DNA of 64,000 nt from Streptomyces sp. NBC_01016 (GTDB lineage Bacteria; Actinomycetota; Actinomycetes; Streptomycetales; Streptomycetaceae): assembly GCF_026341035.1 (NCBI RefSeq), contig NZ_JAPEOQ010000001.1:5704001-5768000 (forward strand), in the 5' to 3' direction. This document shows, piece after piece, positions 8,695-15,916 of this stretch. A program made the position numbers and the translations under genes. Position 1 is the stretch's first letter. Each line of letters begins with the position of its first letter. The notes under the pieces are model-generated. The model was not told the DNA's origin and made no database searches. It saw only the letters and a list, made by a program, of their open reading frames with translations.

Positions 8695-8880
8695 TAGTGC
8701 TCCGATGGCGAGGGAGGGCGTCAGTTGGCTGTTGACACCATATGGGCTGTGGCGGCTCGTGGCACTCGCGCCCGAAAAGAACCTTCTAAAGACCAGATGA
8801 ACCTATGTGTCCGACCTCACCCCCGGCCCCTGTCGAACCGGCGTCGGGCACCGGCCGCATGCTGTTAAAGTTTTAACCAG
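8695..8880. other. Gene-free stretch with AT-rich dyad, upstream of DyP
   Basis: No protein gene is convincing between the DyP start and the ADH promoter region. The stretch contains TTGACA at 8732-8737 without a matching -10 on the same strand, and a rare AT-rich inverted repeat GTTAAA-GT-TTTAAC at 8864-8877. It is followed by a perfect forward-strand terminator although no forward gene ends here. The DyP promoter must lie in this region on the minus strand; I cannot place it with confidence. Confidence 0.5.
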
Positions 8881-8881
8881 G

Positions 8882-8920
8882 CCCCGACCGTTCTCCCCCG
8901 TACGGTCGGGGTCCTTTTTT
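8882..8920 (+). terminator. Rho-independent terminator, forward strand
   Basis: CCCCGACCG (8882-8890) and CGGTCGGGG (8903-8911) form a nine-pair stem with a 12-base loop, followed by GTCC and six Ts (8915-8920). It would stop forward transcription entering from the DyP upstream region, isolating the ADH promoter. Confidence 0.85.
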
Positions 8921-8930
8921 GTGCCGTGAC

Positions 8931-8964
8931 ACGTGTCCCATTGGGACATGTGTCCCGTTGGGAC
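8931..8964 (+). promoter_or_regulatory. Two 17-bp tandem repeats, probable operator of the ADH gene
   Basis: ACGTGTCCCATTGGGAC (8931-8947) is followed directly by ATGTGTCCCGTTGGGAC (8948-8964), 15 of 17 bases identical. Across the junction lies the inverted repeat GGGACA-TG-TGTCCC (8943-8956). A -10-like TACGGT sits at 8975-8980, so a bound protein would cover the -35 region of the alcohol dehydrogenase promoter. Confidence 0.7.
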
Positions 8965-9021
8965 GTGAGCGAGTTACGGTGGGAGTGCGGGGGTCGGCGA
9001 GAGCGACGAAGGAGTCGAGCC

Positions 9022-10062
9022 ATGAAGGCACTTCAGTACCGGACCGTAGGGGCACCGCCCGAGGTCGTCACCGTCCCCGATCCGGAGCCCGGTCCCGGGC
9101 AGGTCCTCCTGAAGGTCACCGCCGCCGGTGTGTGCCACTCCGACATCGCCGTGATGAGCTGGCCCGCCGAGAGCTTCCCCTACGAACTTCCGCTGACCCT
9201 CGGGCACGAGGGCGTCGGTACCGTCGCCGCGCTCGGCGCCGGGGTGACCGGCTTCGTGGAGGGCGACGCGGTCGCCGTGTACGGGCCGTGGGGCTGCGGC
9301 GCCTGCGCCAAGTGTGCGGAGGGCAAGGAGAACTACTGCCTGCGCGCCGAGGAGCTCGGCATCCGCCCGCCCGGACTCGGCGCCCCCGGCTCGATGGCGG
9401 AATACATGATCGTCGACGACGCGCGGCACCTGACGCCGATCGACGGCCTCGACCCCGTCGCGGCCGTGCCGCTCACCGACGCGGGCCTCACCCCGTACCA
9501 CGCCATCAAGCGCTCGCTGCCCAAGCTGGTGCCCGGCTCGACCGCCGTCGTCATCGGCACCGGCGGCCTCGGGCACGTCGCCATCCAGCTGCTGCGCGCC
9601 ATGACCGCCGCCCGTGTCATCGCGCTCGACGTGAACGAGGAGAAGCTCGCCCTCGCCAAGGCCGTCGGCGCCCACGAGGCGGTCCTGTCGGACGCGGCGG
9701 CCGCCGGCAAGGTCAAGGAGCTGACCGGCGGGCGCGGCGCCGAGGCCGTCTTCGACTTCGTCGGCGTCCAGCCCACCGTCGAGACCGCGGGCGCCGTCGC
9801 CGCCGTCGAGGGCGACGTCACGATCGTCGGGATCGGCGGCGGCACCCTGCCCGTCGGCTTCGGCGCCATGAACTTCGAGGTCAATGTCACCGCCCCGTAC
9901 TGGGGCAGCCGCGCCGAACTCGTCGAGGTCCTCGACCTGGCGCGGGCCGGTGCCGTCTCCGTGCACACCGAGACCTTCTCGCTCGACGACGCCCCCAAGG
10001 CGTACGAGCTGCTGCACGACGGCAAGATCAACGGGCGTGCGGTGATCCTCCCGAACGGCTGA
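9022..10062 (+). CDS. Zinc-dependent NAD(P) alcohol dehydrogenase
   Basis: A medium-chain dehydrogenase of 346 residues. Catalytic zinc ligands are Cys38 (GVCHSD), His62 and Glu63 (GHEG). The structural zinc cluster Cys92, Cys95, Cys98, Cys106 is complete, and the Rossmann motif is GTGGLGHVA. It should interconvert an alcohol and an aldehyde or ketone with NAD(P); the substrate is not deducible. Start ATG 9022 is preceded by AAGGAG at 7-8 bases. The gene sits between an isolating terminator plus repeat operator and a P450 gene 79 bases downstream on the same strand, so both may act on one substrate. Confidence 0.93.
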   Translation: MKALQYRTVGAPPEVVTVPDPEPGPGQVLLKVTAAGVCHSDIAVMSWPAESFPYELPLTLGHEGVGTVAALGAGVTGFVEGDAVAVYGPWGCGACAKCAEGKENYCLRAEELGIRPPGLGAPGSMAEYMIVDDARHLTPIDGLDPVAAVPLTDAGLTPYHAIKRSLPKLVPGSTAVVIGTGGLGHVAIQLLRAMTAARVIALDVNEEKLALAKAVGAHEAVLSDAAAAGKVKELTGGRGAEAVFDFVGVQPTVETAGAVAAVEGDVTIVGIGGGTLPVGFGAMNFEVNVTAPYWGSRAELVEVLDLARAGAVSVHTETFSLDDAPKAYELLHDGKINGRAVILPNG

Positions 10063-10141
10063 CACGGGGAGGGGGTGTACGGGCTGACGGTCGGTCAATA
10101 GGCTGATGGCTACCGCCCGTTACACCCCCACAGGGAGCCCC

Positions 10142-11365
10142 ATGTCCACCGCGCAGGTCCCCGACATCCTCTCGCCGGAGTTCGCCGCGAACCCGTATCC
10201 CGCCTACCGCGCGATGCGCGAGTCCGCTCCGCTCATGTGGCATGAGGCGACGCAGAGTTGGATCGTCTCGCGGTACGCCGATGTGGAGCGCGTCTTCAAG
10301 GACAAAGAGGCGACGTTCTCCACCGACAATTACGACTGGCAGCTCGAGCCCGTGCACGGCAGGACCATCCTGCAGATGAGCGGCCGTGAGCACGCGGTGC
10401 GTCGCGCGCTCGTCGCGCCCGCCTTCCGAGGCAGCGAACTGCAGGACAAGTTCCTGCCCGTCATCGAGCGCAACTCCCGTGAGCTCATAGACCGGTTCAG
10501 GGACGCAGGATCGGCCGACCTCGTCGCCGACTACGCCACCCGCCTGCCGGTCAACGTCATCGCCGACATGCTCGGCCTCGACAAGGCCGACCACGCCCGC
10601 TTCCACGGCTGGTACACCGCCGTCATCAACTTCCTCGGCAATCTGGCGGGGGACCCGGACGTCGCCGCGGCGGGGGAGCAGACGCGCGTCGAGTTCGCGC
10701 AGTATATGATCCCGGTCATCCAGGAGCGCCGCGAGAACCCCGGCGACGATCTGCTCTCGGCGCTGTGCGCCGCCGAGGTCGACGGGGTGCGGATGAGCGA
10801 CGAGGACATCAAGGCGTTCTGCAGTCTGCTGCTCGCCGCGGGCGGCGAGACCACCGACAAGGCGATCGCCAGCATCTTCGCCAATCTGCTCGCGAACCCC
10901 GACCAGTTGGCGGCCGTGCGCGCCGACCGGTCCCTGATCCCGCGGGCCTTCGCCGAGACGCTGCGCGTCACCCCGCCCGTCCACATGATCATGCGCCAGT
11001 CCGCCGTCGACGTGGAGCTCACCGGCGGCACCGTCCCGGCCGGAGCCACCGTCACCTGCCTCATCGGTGCGGCCAACCGCGACGAGAACCGGTACAAGGA
11101 CCCGGACCGCTTCGACCTGTTCCGCGAGGACCTGACCACCACGACCGCGTTCTCGGCCGCCGCCGACCACCTCGCCTTCGCGCTCGGCCGGCACTTCTGC
11201 GTCGGCGCGCTGCTCGCCAAGGCGGAGGTGGAGACCGGGGTGAACCAGCTCCTCGACGCCATGCCGGACCTGCGGCTCGCCGACGGCTTCGACCCGGTCG
11301 AGCAGGGCGTCTTCACCCGCGGGCCCAAGGCGCTGCCGGTGCGGTTCACGCCCGTGAGCGCCTGA
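10142..11365 (+). CDS. Cytochrome P450
   Basis: A soluble bacterial P450 of 407 residues. The I-helix oxygen-binding motif is AGGETTD near 234, the ExxR pair is ETLR near 272, and the haem loop FALGRHFCVG places the ligand Cys near 353. Start ATG 10142 has AGGGAG 6-7 bases upstream, better than an in-frame ATG at 10106. No ferredoxin or ferredoxin reductase is adjacent, so electrons must come from elsewhere in the genome. The substrate is unknown; the nearest functional neighbour is the alcohol dehydrogenase. Its stop codon overlaps the -35 region of the trp leader promoter. Confidence 0.93.
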   Translation: MSTAQVPDILSPEFAANPYPAYRAMRESAPLMWHEATQSWIVSRYADVERVFKDKEATFSTDNYDWQLEPVHGRTILQMSGREHAVRRALVAPAFRGSELQDKFLPVIERNSRELIDRFRDAGSADLVADYATRLPVNVIADMLGLDKADHARFHGWYTAVINFLGNLAGDPDVAAAGEQTRVEFAQYMIPVIQERRENPGDDLLSALCAAEVDGVRMSDEDIKAFCSLLLAAGGETTDKAIASIFANLLANPDQLAAVRADRSLIPRAFAETLRVTPPVHMIMRQSAVDVELTGGTVPAGATVTCLIGAANRDENRYKDPDRFDLFREDLTTTTAFSAAADHLAFALGRHFCVGALLAKAEVETGVNQLLDAMPDLRLADGFDPVEQGVFTRGPKALPVRFTPVSA

Positions 11366-11391
11366 CCCGCACGGACCGTCAGGTGTACGAT
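11362..11391 (+). promoter_or_regulatory. Promoter of the trp leader
   Basis: CTGACC (11362-11367) and TACGAT (11386-11391) are separated by 18 bases. The expected start point, about seven bases on, falls at the A of the leader ATG (11398), so the leader transcript may be leaderless, as is common in Streptomyces. Confidence 0.6.
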
Positions 11392-11397
11392 TACGGC

Positions 11398-11439
11398 ATG
11401 CATCGATCTTCGTGCCTGAACTGGTGGCGCCTCACTTAA
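11398..11439 (+). CDS. trpL: trp leader peptide MHRSSCLNWWRLT
   Basis: A 13-codon open frame with two adjacent Trp codons (11422-11427) right after a good promoter. Such tandem control codons are the hallmark of ribosome-mediated attenuation: a ribosome stalled for charged Trp-tRNA changes the folding of the RNA behind it. CGCCTC, just after the Trp codons, can pair with GAGGCG now found at 12327-12332, beyond the inserted IS element. Before the insertion the stop would have read TAG; the insertion turns it into TAA, leaving the peptide unchanged. The controlled gene is the tryptophanyl-tRNA synthetase at 12446. Confidence 0.8.
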   Translation: MHRSSCLNWWRLT

Positions 11440-12322
11440 AGGCTCTAACAAAAGCTGCTGATCATGAGTGTTTCGGTCTGTCTGTCCGTAGGTCTGGTCA
11501 TGGGAGAGCGTCAGTCGCGGCCATGGATCGTGTCGGACGAACTGTGGTCGATGATCGAGCCGTTGCTGCCGAAGCCGGGCCCGAAGAAGGTCGAGGGCAG
11601 ACCACGGGTCCCGGACCGGCAGGCACTGTGCGGGATCCTCTTTGTGCTGCACACCGGCATCCAATGGGAGTACCTGCCCCAGGAGTTGGGCTTCGGCTCG
11701 GGCATGACCTGCTGGCGCCGGCTGGCCGCCTGGAACGAGGCGGGGGTGTGGGACGAACTGCACCTGGTGCTGCTGAAGAAGCTACGGTCGGCGGGCAAGC
11801 TGGACTGGTCCCGGGCGGTGATCGATTCCTCGCACGTGCGGGCCGCTCGGCGGGGCCCAAAAGTGGGCCGAGCCCGGTCGACCGCGCGCGGCCGGGCAGC
11901 AAGCACCACGTGCTCACCGACGGCCAGGGCATCCCGCTCGCCGTATCGCTGACCGGCGGCAACCGCAACGACGTCACTCAACTCCTGCCCCTGCTCGACA
12001 AGGTCCCCGCCGTGGCAGGCACGGTCGGACGGCCACGCAAGCGGCCGGACCTGTTGTTCGCTGACCGCGGCTACGACCACGACATCTACCGGCGCCAGGT
12101 ACGACAGCGCGGCATCCGCCCGGTCATTGCCGAACGCGGTCAGCCGCACGGCACCGGACTGGGCACCTTCCGGTACGTGGTCGAGCGCACCATCGCGTGG
12201 CTGCACGGCTTCCGTCGTCTCCGCATCCGCTGGGAGCGGCGTGACGACATCCATGAAGCCTTCCTCGGGCTGGCCGCCTGCCTGATCACTCATCGGCACG
12301 TCCAACGCCTTTGTTAGCACCT
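11440..12322 (+). mobile_element. IS5-family insertion sequence, about 883 bp
   Basis: The left end reads AGGCTCTAACAAAAGC and the right end, inverted, AGGTGCTAACAAAGGC, giving imperfect terminal repeats of about 16 bases (13 matches). CTTA occurs on both sides (11435-11438 and 12323-12326), consistent with a target duplication of three or four bases. The element encodes one transposase in two overlapping frames. It sits between the trp leader stop and the rest of the attenuator, in the same orientation as the synthetase gene. Only one copy is visible here. Confidence 0.88.
11500..12317 (+). CDS. IS5-family transposase, two frames joined by -1 frameshift
   Basis: The first frame (11500-11952) encodes the N-terminal DNA-binding part and the first catalytic Asp (VIDSSHVRA). 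The second, shifted by -1 and ending at 12317, has the second Asp (FADRGYDHD) and the Glu (VVERTIAWLH) of the DDE triad. At 11856-11862 the heptamer C-CCA-AAA is a textbook -1 slippery site, and reading through it gives an intact 272-residue protein (11500-11862 joined to 11862-12317). So this is programmed frameshifting rather than decay. A start at 11464 is also possible. The element is likely still active, or recently was. Confidence 0.85.
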
Positions 12323-12326
12323 CTTA

Positions 12327-12377
12327 GAGGCGGCCGCACAGACAAGCACGTACAAGGGCCGTCCCCGGACGGCCCTT
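12327..12377 (+). promoter_or_regulatory. Distal half of the trp attenuator, with terminator hairpin
   Basis: AAGGGCCGTCC (12354-12364) and GGACGGCCCTT (12367-12377) form an 11-pair terminator stem ending in a short T-rich run. CGGCC (12331-12335) can instead pair with GGCCG (12357-12361), which would break the terminator. GAGGCG (12327-12332) can pair with CGCCTC of the leader (11428-11433). These are regions 2, 3 and 4 of a classical attenuator whose region 1 is now 890 bases away. Confidence 0.75.
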
Positions 12378-12445
12378 TCTTCATGCCCTCCCACCGGAGG
12401 TCACGCCGTCCCGAGGACGCCCGTGAACCCAGGGGAGAGACCACC

Positions 12446-13516
12446 ATGAGCAGCAGCACCGATGCCCTCGGCACCTCCGCCGCGCAGGAACGCAGCGCCG
12501 AGCTGGAACAGCTGATCCGCAAGGATCCCGGGCAGTTCCGCATCCTCACCGGGGACCGGCCCACCGGCCGACTGCACCTCGGGCACTACTTCGGCACCCT
12601 GCACAACCGCGTCCGGCTCCAGGACCTCGGCGTCGAGACCTTCGTCCTGATCGCCGACTACCAGGTCCTCACCGACCGCGACATCGCCGAGAACCTCACC
12701 GGACACGTCGAGGAGCTGGTCCTCGACCACCTGGCCATCGGCATCGACCCCGAGCGTTCCACGATCTTCACGCACAGCGCCCTGCCGGCCCTGAACCAGC
12801 TGCTGCTGCCGTTCCTCAGCCTCGTCTCGGTCGCCGAGCTGAGCCGCAACCCCACCGTCAAGGACGAGATCGCGCTCTCCCGGCAGTCCGCGGTGAGCGG
12901 CCTGATGTTCACCTATCCCGTGCACCAGGCCGCCGACATCCTCTTCTGCAAGGCGAACCTGGTCCCCGTGGGCCAGGACCAGCTGCCGCACCTTGAGGTC
13001 ACCCGCACCGTCGCCCGCCGCTTCAACGACCGCTACGGCAACGGCACTCCGGTCTTCCCGCAGCCCGAGGCCCTGCTGTCCACGGCGCCGCTGCTGCTCG
13101 GCACCGACGGCACGAAGATGAGCAAGTCCCGCGGCAACGCCATCGCGCTGTCCGCGACACCCGACGAGACCGCGCGGCTGATCCGCGGCGCCAAGACCGA
13201 CGCCGAACGCCACATCACGTACGACCCGGGGACCCGCCCCGAGGTTTCCTCGCTCGTCCTGCTCGCCGCCCTGTGCGAAGGCGTCGACCCGCACGCGGTG
13301 GCGCAGGAGATCGGGGGCGGGGGCGGCGCCGCGCTCAAGCGGCGCGTGACCGAGTCCGTGAACGAGTACCTCGCGCCGATCCGGGCCGGGCGCGAGTGCT
13401 ACGCGCAGGACCGTGGCCTGGTCAGGGACGTGCTGAGGGCCGGGAACGAGCGGGCGGGCGCGGTCGCCGACGCGACGCTCAGGGAGGTGCGGGCGGCCAT
13501 GAACGCCGACTACTGA
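12446..13516 (+). CDS. trpS: Tryptophanyl-tRNA synthetase, auxiliary type
   Basis: Class I synthetase that charges tRNA-Trp. The HIGH signature appears as GRLHLGHYFG near residue 41 and the KMSKS loop is intact near 225. The N-terminal TGDRPTGRLHLGHYFGTL resembles the second, auxiliary TrpRS of actinomycetes rather than the housekeeping enzyme. In Streptomyces coelicolor the auxiliary enzyme confers indolmycin resistance and is controlled by attenuation (established work, from memory). Length, 356 residues, is normal. ATG 12446 has GGGGAGAG at seven bases. Regulation should have been by the trp leader, now split by an IS, so expression in this strain is probably altered. Confidence 0.93.
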   Translation: MSSSTDALGTSAAQERSAELEQLIRKDPGQFRILTGDRPTGRLHLGHYFGTLHNRVRLQDLGVETFVLIADYQVLTDRDIAENLTGHVEELVLDHLAIGIDPERSTIFTHSALPALNQLLLPFLSLVSVAELSRNPTVKDEIALSRQSAVSGLMFTYPVHQAADILFCKANLVPVGQDQLPHLEVTRTVARRFNDRYGNGTPVFPQPEALLSTAPLLLGTDGTKMSKSRGNAIALSATPDETARLIRGAKTDAERHITYDPGTRPEVSSLVLLAALCEGVDPHAVAQEIGGGGGAALKRRVTESVNEYLAPIRAGRECYAQDRGLVRDVLRAGNERAGAVADATLREVRAAMNADY

Positions 13517-13632
13517 CGAGGGCGTGAAAAGCCGCCGGGACGATTCTGCCTGCGGCATGCATGCCCGGCCCGATCCCGGGCAGCAGGAGAACAGACGCTC
13601 AAGCAGCCCACCCCCCCCGGGCGCTCGAGCCC

Positions 13633-13681
13633 GTGGCCCTGTCGCCCCCTCTCCCCCCTGGGAGGCGACAGGGCCACCTTT
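13633..13681 (+). terminator. Strong bidirectional-type terminator after trpS
   Basis: GTGGCCCTGTCGCC (13633-13646) pairs perfectly with GGCGACAGGGCCAC (13664-13677), then CTTTT. It lies between convergent genes and may serve both. Confidence 0.85.
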
Positions 13682-13707
13682 TATGGCATCGGCCCCCGGC
13701 GAACCAA

Positions 13708-13992
13708 CTAGCCCTGGTGGTGCTGCTGTTGCTGCTGCGGCGCCCCGGCCCCCGGCCCGGCGGCCTGCGCGAGCATCCCGTCCACGTGATCCTTGGGCAC
13801 CTGGTGCGCGGCGCCGCAGAACGTGCACTGCGCCTGGTACTTCGTCGAGATCGGGAACAGCGGGATGAAGAACAGCGTGAACTTCGTGACGAACTTCCGC
13901 AGCGTGTGCGCCGCGGGATTGCCGCAGCTGCCGCAGACGAAGGTGAGGATCGCGAGCTGGTACGCGTAGCCCCGCGTGCCGAAGATGATCAT
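13708..13992 (-). CDS. Small zinc-ribbon protein
   Basis: A 94-residue protein with two CxxC pairs, CGSCGN near residue 20 and CTFCGA near 57, that form a probable zinc ribbon. They flank a hydrophobic LRKFVTKFTLFFIPLFPIS segment that could be membrane-associated. The tail is low complexity (Gly, Ala, Gln, His). Such zinc-ribbon proteins (MIIFGT... start) are widespread in Streptomyces without known function. It ends 27 bases from the shared terminator. Confidence 0.85.
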   Translation of the reverse strand: MIIFGTRGYAYQLAILTFVCGSCGNPAAHTLRKFVTKFTLFFIPLFPISTKYQAQCTFCGAAHQVPKDHVDGMLAQAAGPGAGAPQQQQQHHQG

Positions 13993-14068
13993 TGGGTCCC
14001 TCCCGTTGTGTGTCCGCCGCAGAGCGTTCGGCGTCCGGCCGTCATCGTATGCGGCCCTCCCCTGAGCC

Positions 14069-14710
14069 TCACAAGCCGTAGCGGCGCGTGGAGTGCTCCT
14101 CCTGGGCGAGCCGGCGCAGCGCGAGCAGCAGGGGTTCGTACAGGACCGCCGCCGCGACCGCCAGCTCGACCTTCTCGGAGTCGTCCTCGTAGGTGTCGAG
14201 TTGGTCCAGGTCCAGTTGGGCCACCTCCTCCATGAGGTGCGCGTACTGCGCGAGGATCTCGGGCCCGCGCGAGAAGCCGAGGCGGGTCAGCGTGACGATC
14301 GTGGTGACCAGGGCGCGGTATGAGGGGGAGAGGACGCCGATCTCGCGCGCGTTCTGCCAGCCCATGTCGCCGAGGAACCCGTCGACCGCCTCGGTCACCT
14401 CCGCCGTCAGCAGGTCGTCCGCGGGCGCCTCCGGCGGCTGCGGCATCGCCCACAGGGCGGCGCCCAGCCGGAAGGTCGTCCCCAGGGACTCGTCGTCCAC
14501 ATGTCCGAGCACCTCCCGCACGGTGGCCACCGGGATCCGCCCGATCTGGATCATCGCCCGGATCAGGCCGAGCCGCCGCAGATGCGCCTCGCCGTACGCG
14601 GCCTGAGTGGCGCTGATCCGCTCGCCCTGCGGCAGCAGCCCCTCGCGCAGGTAGTACTTGATCGTGCCGACCGGCACCCCGCTGCGCTCGCTCAGCTCTG
14701 CCAGTCGCAT
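14069..14710 (-). CDS. MerR-family transcriptional regulator
   Basis: 213 residues. The winged-helix MerR domain lies at the N-terminus (MRLAELSERSGVPVGTIKYYLREGLLPQGERISATQAAYGEAHLRRL). The C-terminal effector domain is helical and has no cysteine cluster, so it probably senses an organic ligand or protein rather than a metal. ATG 14710 has AAGGAGG upstream. The gene is divergent from a DUF4188-like gene, and a 21-bp near-perfect dyad covers its own ribosome site and promoter, suggesting autoregulation and control of the neighbour. Confidence 0.93.
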   Translation of the reverse strand: MRLAELSERSGVPVGTIKYYLREGLLPQGERISATQAAYGEAHLRRLGLIRAMIQIGRIPVATVREVLGHVDDESLGTTFRLGAALWAMPQPPEAPADDLLTAEVTEAVDGFLGDMGWQNAREIGVLSPSYRALVTTIVTLTRLGFSRGPEILAQYAHLMEEVAQLDLDQLDTYEDDSEKVELAVAAAVLYEPLLLALRRLAQEEHSTRRYGL

Positions 14711-14725
14711 CCCTTGTGCCCCTCC

Positions 14726-14746
14726 TTGGAAAGTGCCACTATCCAA
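14726..14746. promoter_or_regulatory. Dyad operator in the MerR / DUF4188 intergenic region
   Basis: A 21-bp inverted repeat of the form TTGGA-n-AGTG-n-CACT-n-TCCAA, symmetrical at every position but the three spacer bases. Size and position fit a MerR operator. Confidence 0.7.
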
Positions 14747-14750
14747 ACAC

Positions 14751-14779
14751 GGGTCAGGGGATCGGGGGACCCCTGACCC
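14751..14779. repeat. Perfect 10-bp inverted repeat GGGTCAGGGG / CCCCTGACCC
   Basis: Arms at 14751-14760 and 14770-14779 with a nine-base spacer, just upstream of the DUF4188-like gene. It may be a second operator or a hairpin near the 5' end of the message. Confidence 0.55.
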
Positions 14780-14786
14780 CCTGTCA

Positions 14787-15290
14787 ATGTCAGACGGGAA
14801 CGGGGGAGTTGTGTTCACGAAACTGGAGATGGGGCGGGTGACGGCGGCCGCCGACGGCGACGTCGTGCTCTTCGTCGCCGGTATGCGGATCAACCGGTTC
14901 TGGGCGGTCCACCGCTGGATCCCGGTGATGTGCGCGATGCTCATGATGCTCAGGGGCCTCGGCAAGGATCGCACGGCCGGTCTGCTCCACTACGTCCTGG
15001 GCACCTCGGACCCGCGCAACTTCTACGTCATCCAGTACTGGGAGTCGAAGGAGAAGCTGCTCGCCTACGCGGCCGCCTCCGACAATCGGCACCAGCCCTG
15101 GTGGGCCCGCACGAACCGCTACCTCCGCAAGGGGAAGGGGCGTGTGGGCGTCTGGCACGAGACCTACCTCGTGCCCGCGGGCTCGTACGAGACGATCTAC
15201 GGCGACATGCCGGCCTACGGCCTCGGCAAGGCCTACGGCGTGCGGCCGCTCGGTGAGGGCGTGCGGGCGCGGGACCGGCTCGCGGTCTGA
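14787..15290 (+). CDS. DUF4188-like monooxygenase-type protein
   Basis: The protein has the DUF4188 look: MGRVTAAADGDVVLFVAGMRINRFWAVHRW, then LLHYVLGTSDPRNFYVIQYWESKEKLLAYAA and WHETYLVPAGSYETIYGDMP. These small ferredoxin-like-fold proteins are sometimes called phenylacetaldoxime-dehydratase-like or haem-binding monooxygenase-like; no reaction is proven. ATG 14787 was chosen over an internal ATG (LEMGRV). The ribosome site is weak for either. Divergence from a MerR gene suggests inducible expression by a small molecule. Confidence 0.82.
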   Translation: MSDGNGGVVFTKLEMGRVTAAADGDVVLFVAGMRINRFWAVHRWIPVMCAMLMMLRGLGKDRTAGLLHYVLGTSDPRNFYVIQYWESKEKLLAYAAASDNRHQPWWARTNRYLRKGKGRVGVWHETYLVPAGSYETIYGDMPAYGLGKAYGVRPLGEGVRARDRLAV

Positions 15291-15402
15291 ATGTATCCGC
15301 CCCGTAAGCGGAGCATCACGCAGCGTACGAATGGCGTACGAAAATGGCCATCCCGACGGGCCGAATCGGCAATCCGGGGTTGGTGATGAAAGGATTGCGT
15401 CC

Positions 15403-15894
15403 ATGGCAATCAAGACCTACTTCGACATCGAGATCAACGGCGAGCCCGCTGGGCGGATCACGTTCAACCTCTTCGAGGACGTCGTCCCGAAGACCGCGGA
15501 GAACTTCCGTGCCCTGTGCACGGGCGAGAAGGGCTTCGGCTACGCCGGCTCGTCCTTCCACCGCGTCATCCCGCAGTTCATGCTGCAGGGCGGCGACTTC
15601 ACCGCCGGTAACGGCACGGGCGGCAAGAGCATCTACGGCGAGAAGTTCGCCGACGAGAACTTCCAGCTCAAGCACACCAAGCCGGGCCAGCTCTCCATGG
15701 CCAACGCGGGCCCGAACACCAACGGCTCGCAGTTCTTCATCACCACCATCGTCACCGACTGGCTGGACGGCAAGCACGTCGTCTTCGGCGAGGTCGAGGA
15801 CGGCATGGAGCTCGTGAAGAAGATCGAGTCCCTCGGCTCGCGCAGCGGCGGCACCTCCGCCAAGATCACGATCTCCGAGTCCGGCCAGCTCTGA
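15403..15894 (+). CDS. Peptidyl-prolyl cis-trans isomerase, cyclophilin type
   Basis: A cytosolic cyclophilin of 163 residues that catalyses proline isomerisation. All active-site blocks are present: SSFHRVIPQFMLQGGDFT (catalytic Arg and Phe/Gln), GQLSMANAGPNTNGSQFFIT and WLDGKHVVFGEV (Trp of the cyclosporin site). ATG 15403 has AAAGGA eight bases upstream. Two direct repeats GCGTACGAA (near 15326 and 15338) lie in the upstream region. A strong terminator and a long inverted repeat follow. Confidence 0.95.
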   Translation: MAIKTYFDIEINGEPAGRITFNLFEDVVPKTAENFRALCTGEKGFGYAGSSFHRVIPQFMLQGGDFTAGNGTGGKSIYGEKFADENFQLKHTKPGQLSMANAGPNTNGSQFFITTIVTDWLDGKHVVFGEVEDGMELVKKIESLGSRSGGTSAKITISESGQL

Positions 15895-15916
15895 TCCAGG
15901 CCGATCATCCGGTGCA

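Noticed and set aside
8700..8880. tRNA gene
   Set aside because: A CGAACC segment resembles a T-loop, but no acceptor stem, anticodon arm or D arm can be built.
9022..11365. Biosynthetic gene cluster core around the P450
   Set aside because: Only an alcohol dehydrogenase and a P450 are present; no synthase, peptide precursor or tailoring set is nearby.
11464..12317. Transposase pseudogene with frameshift mutation
   Set aside because: The frame change coincides with a canonical -1 slippery heptamer and both halves are intact, so programmed frameshifting is more likely.
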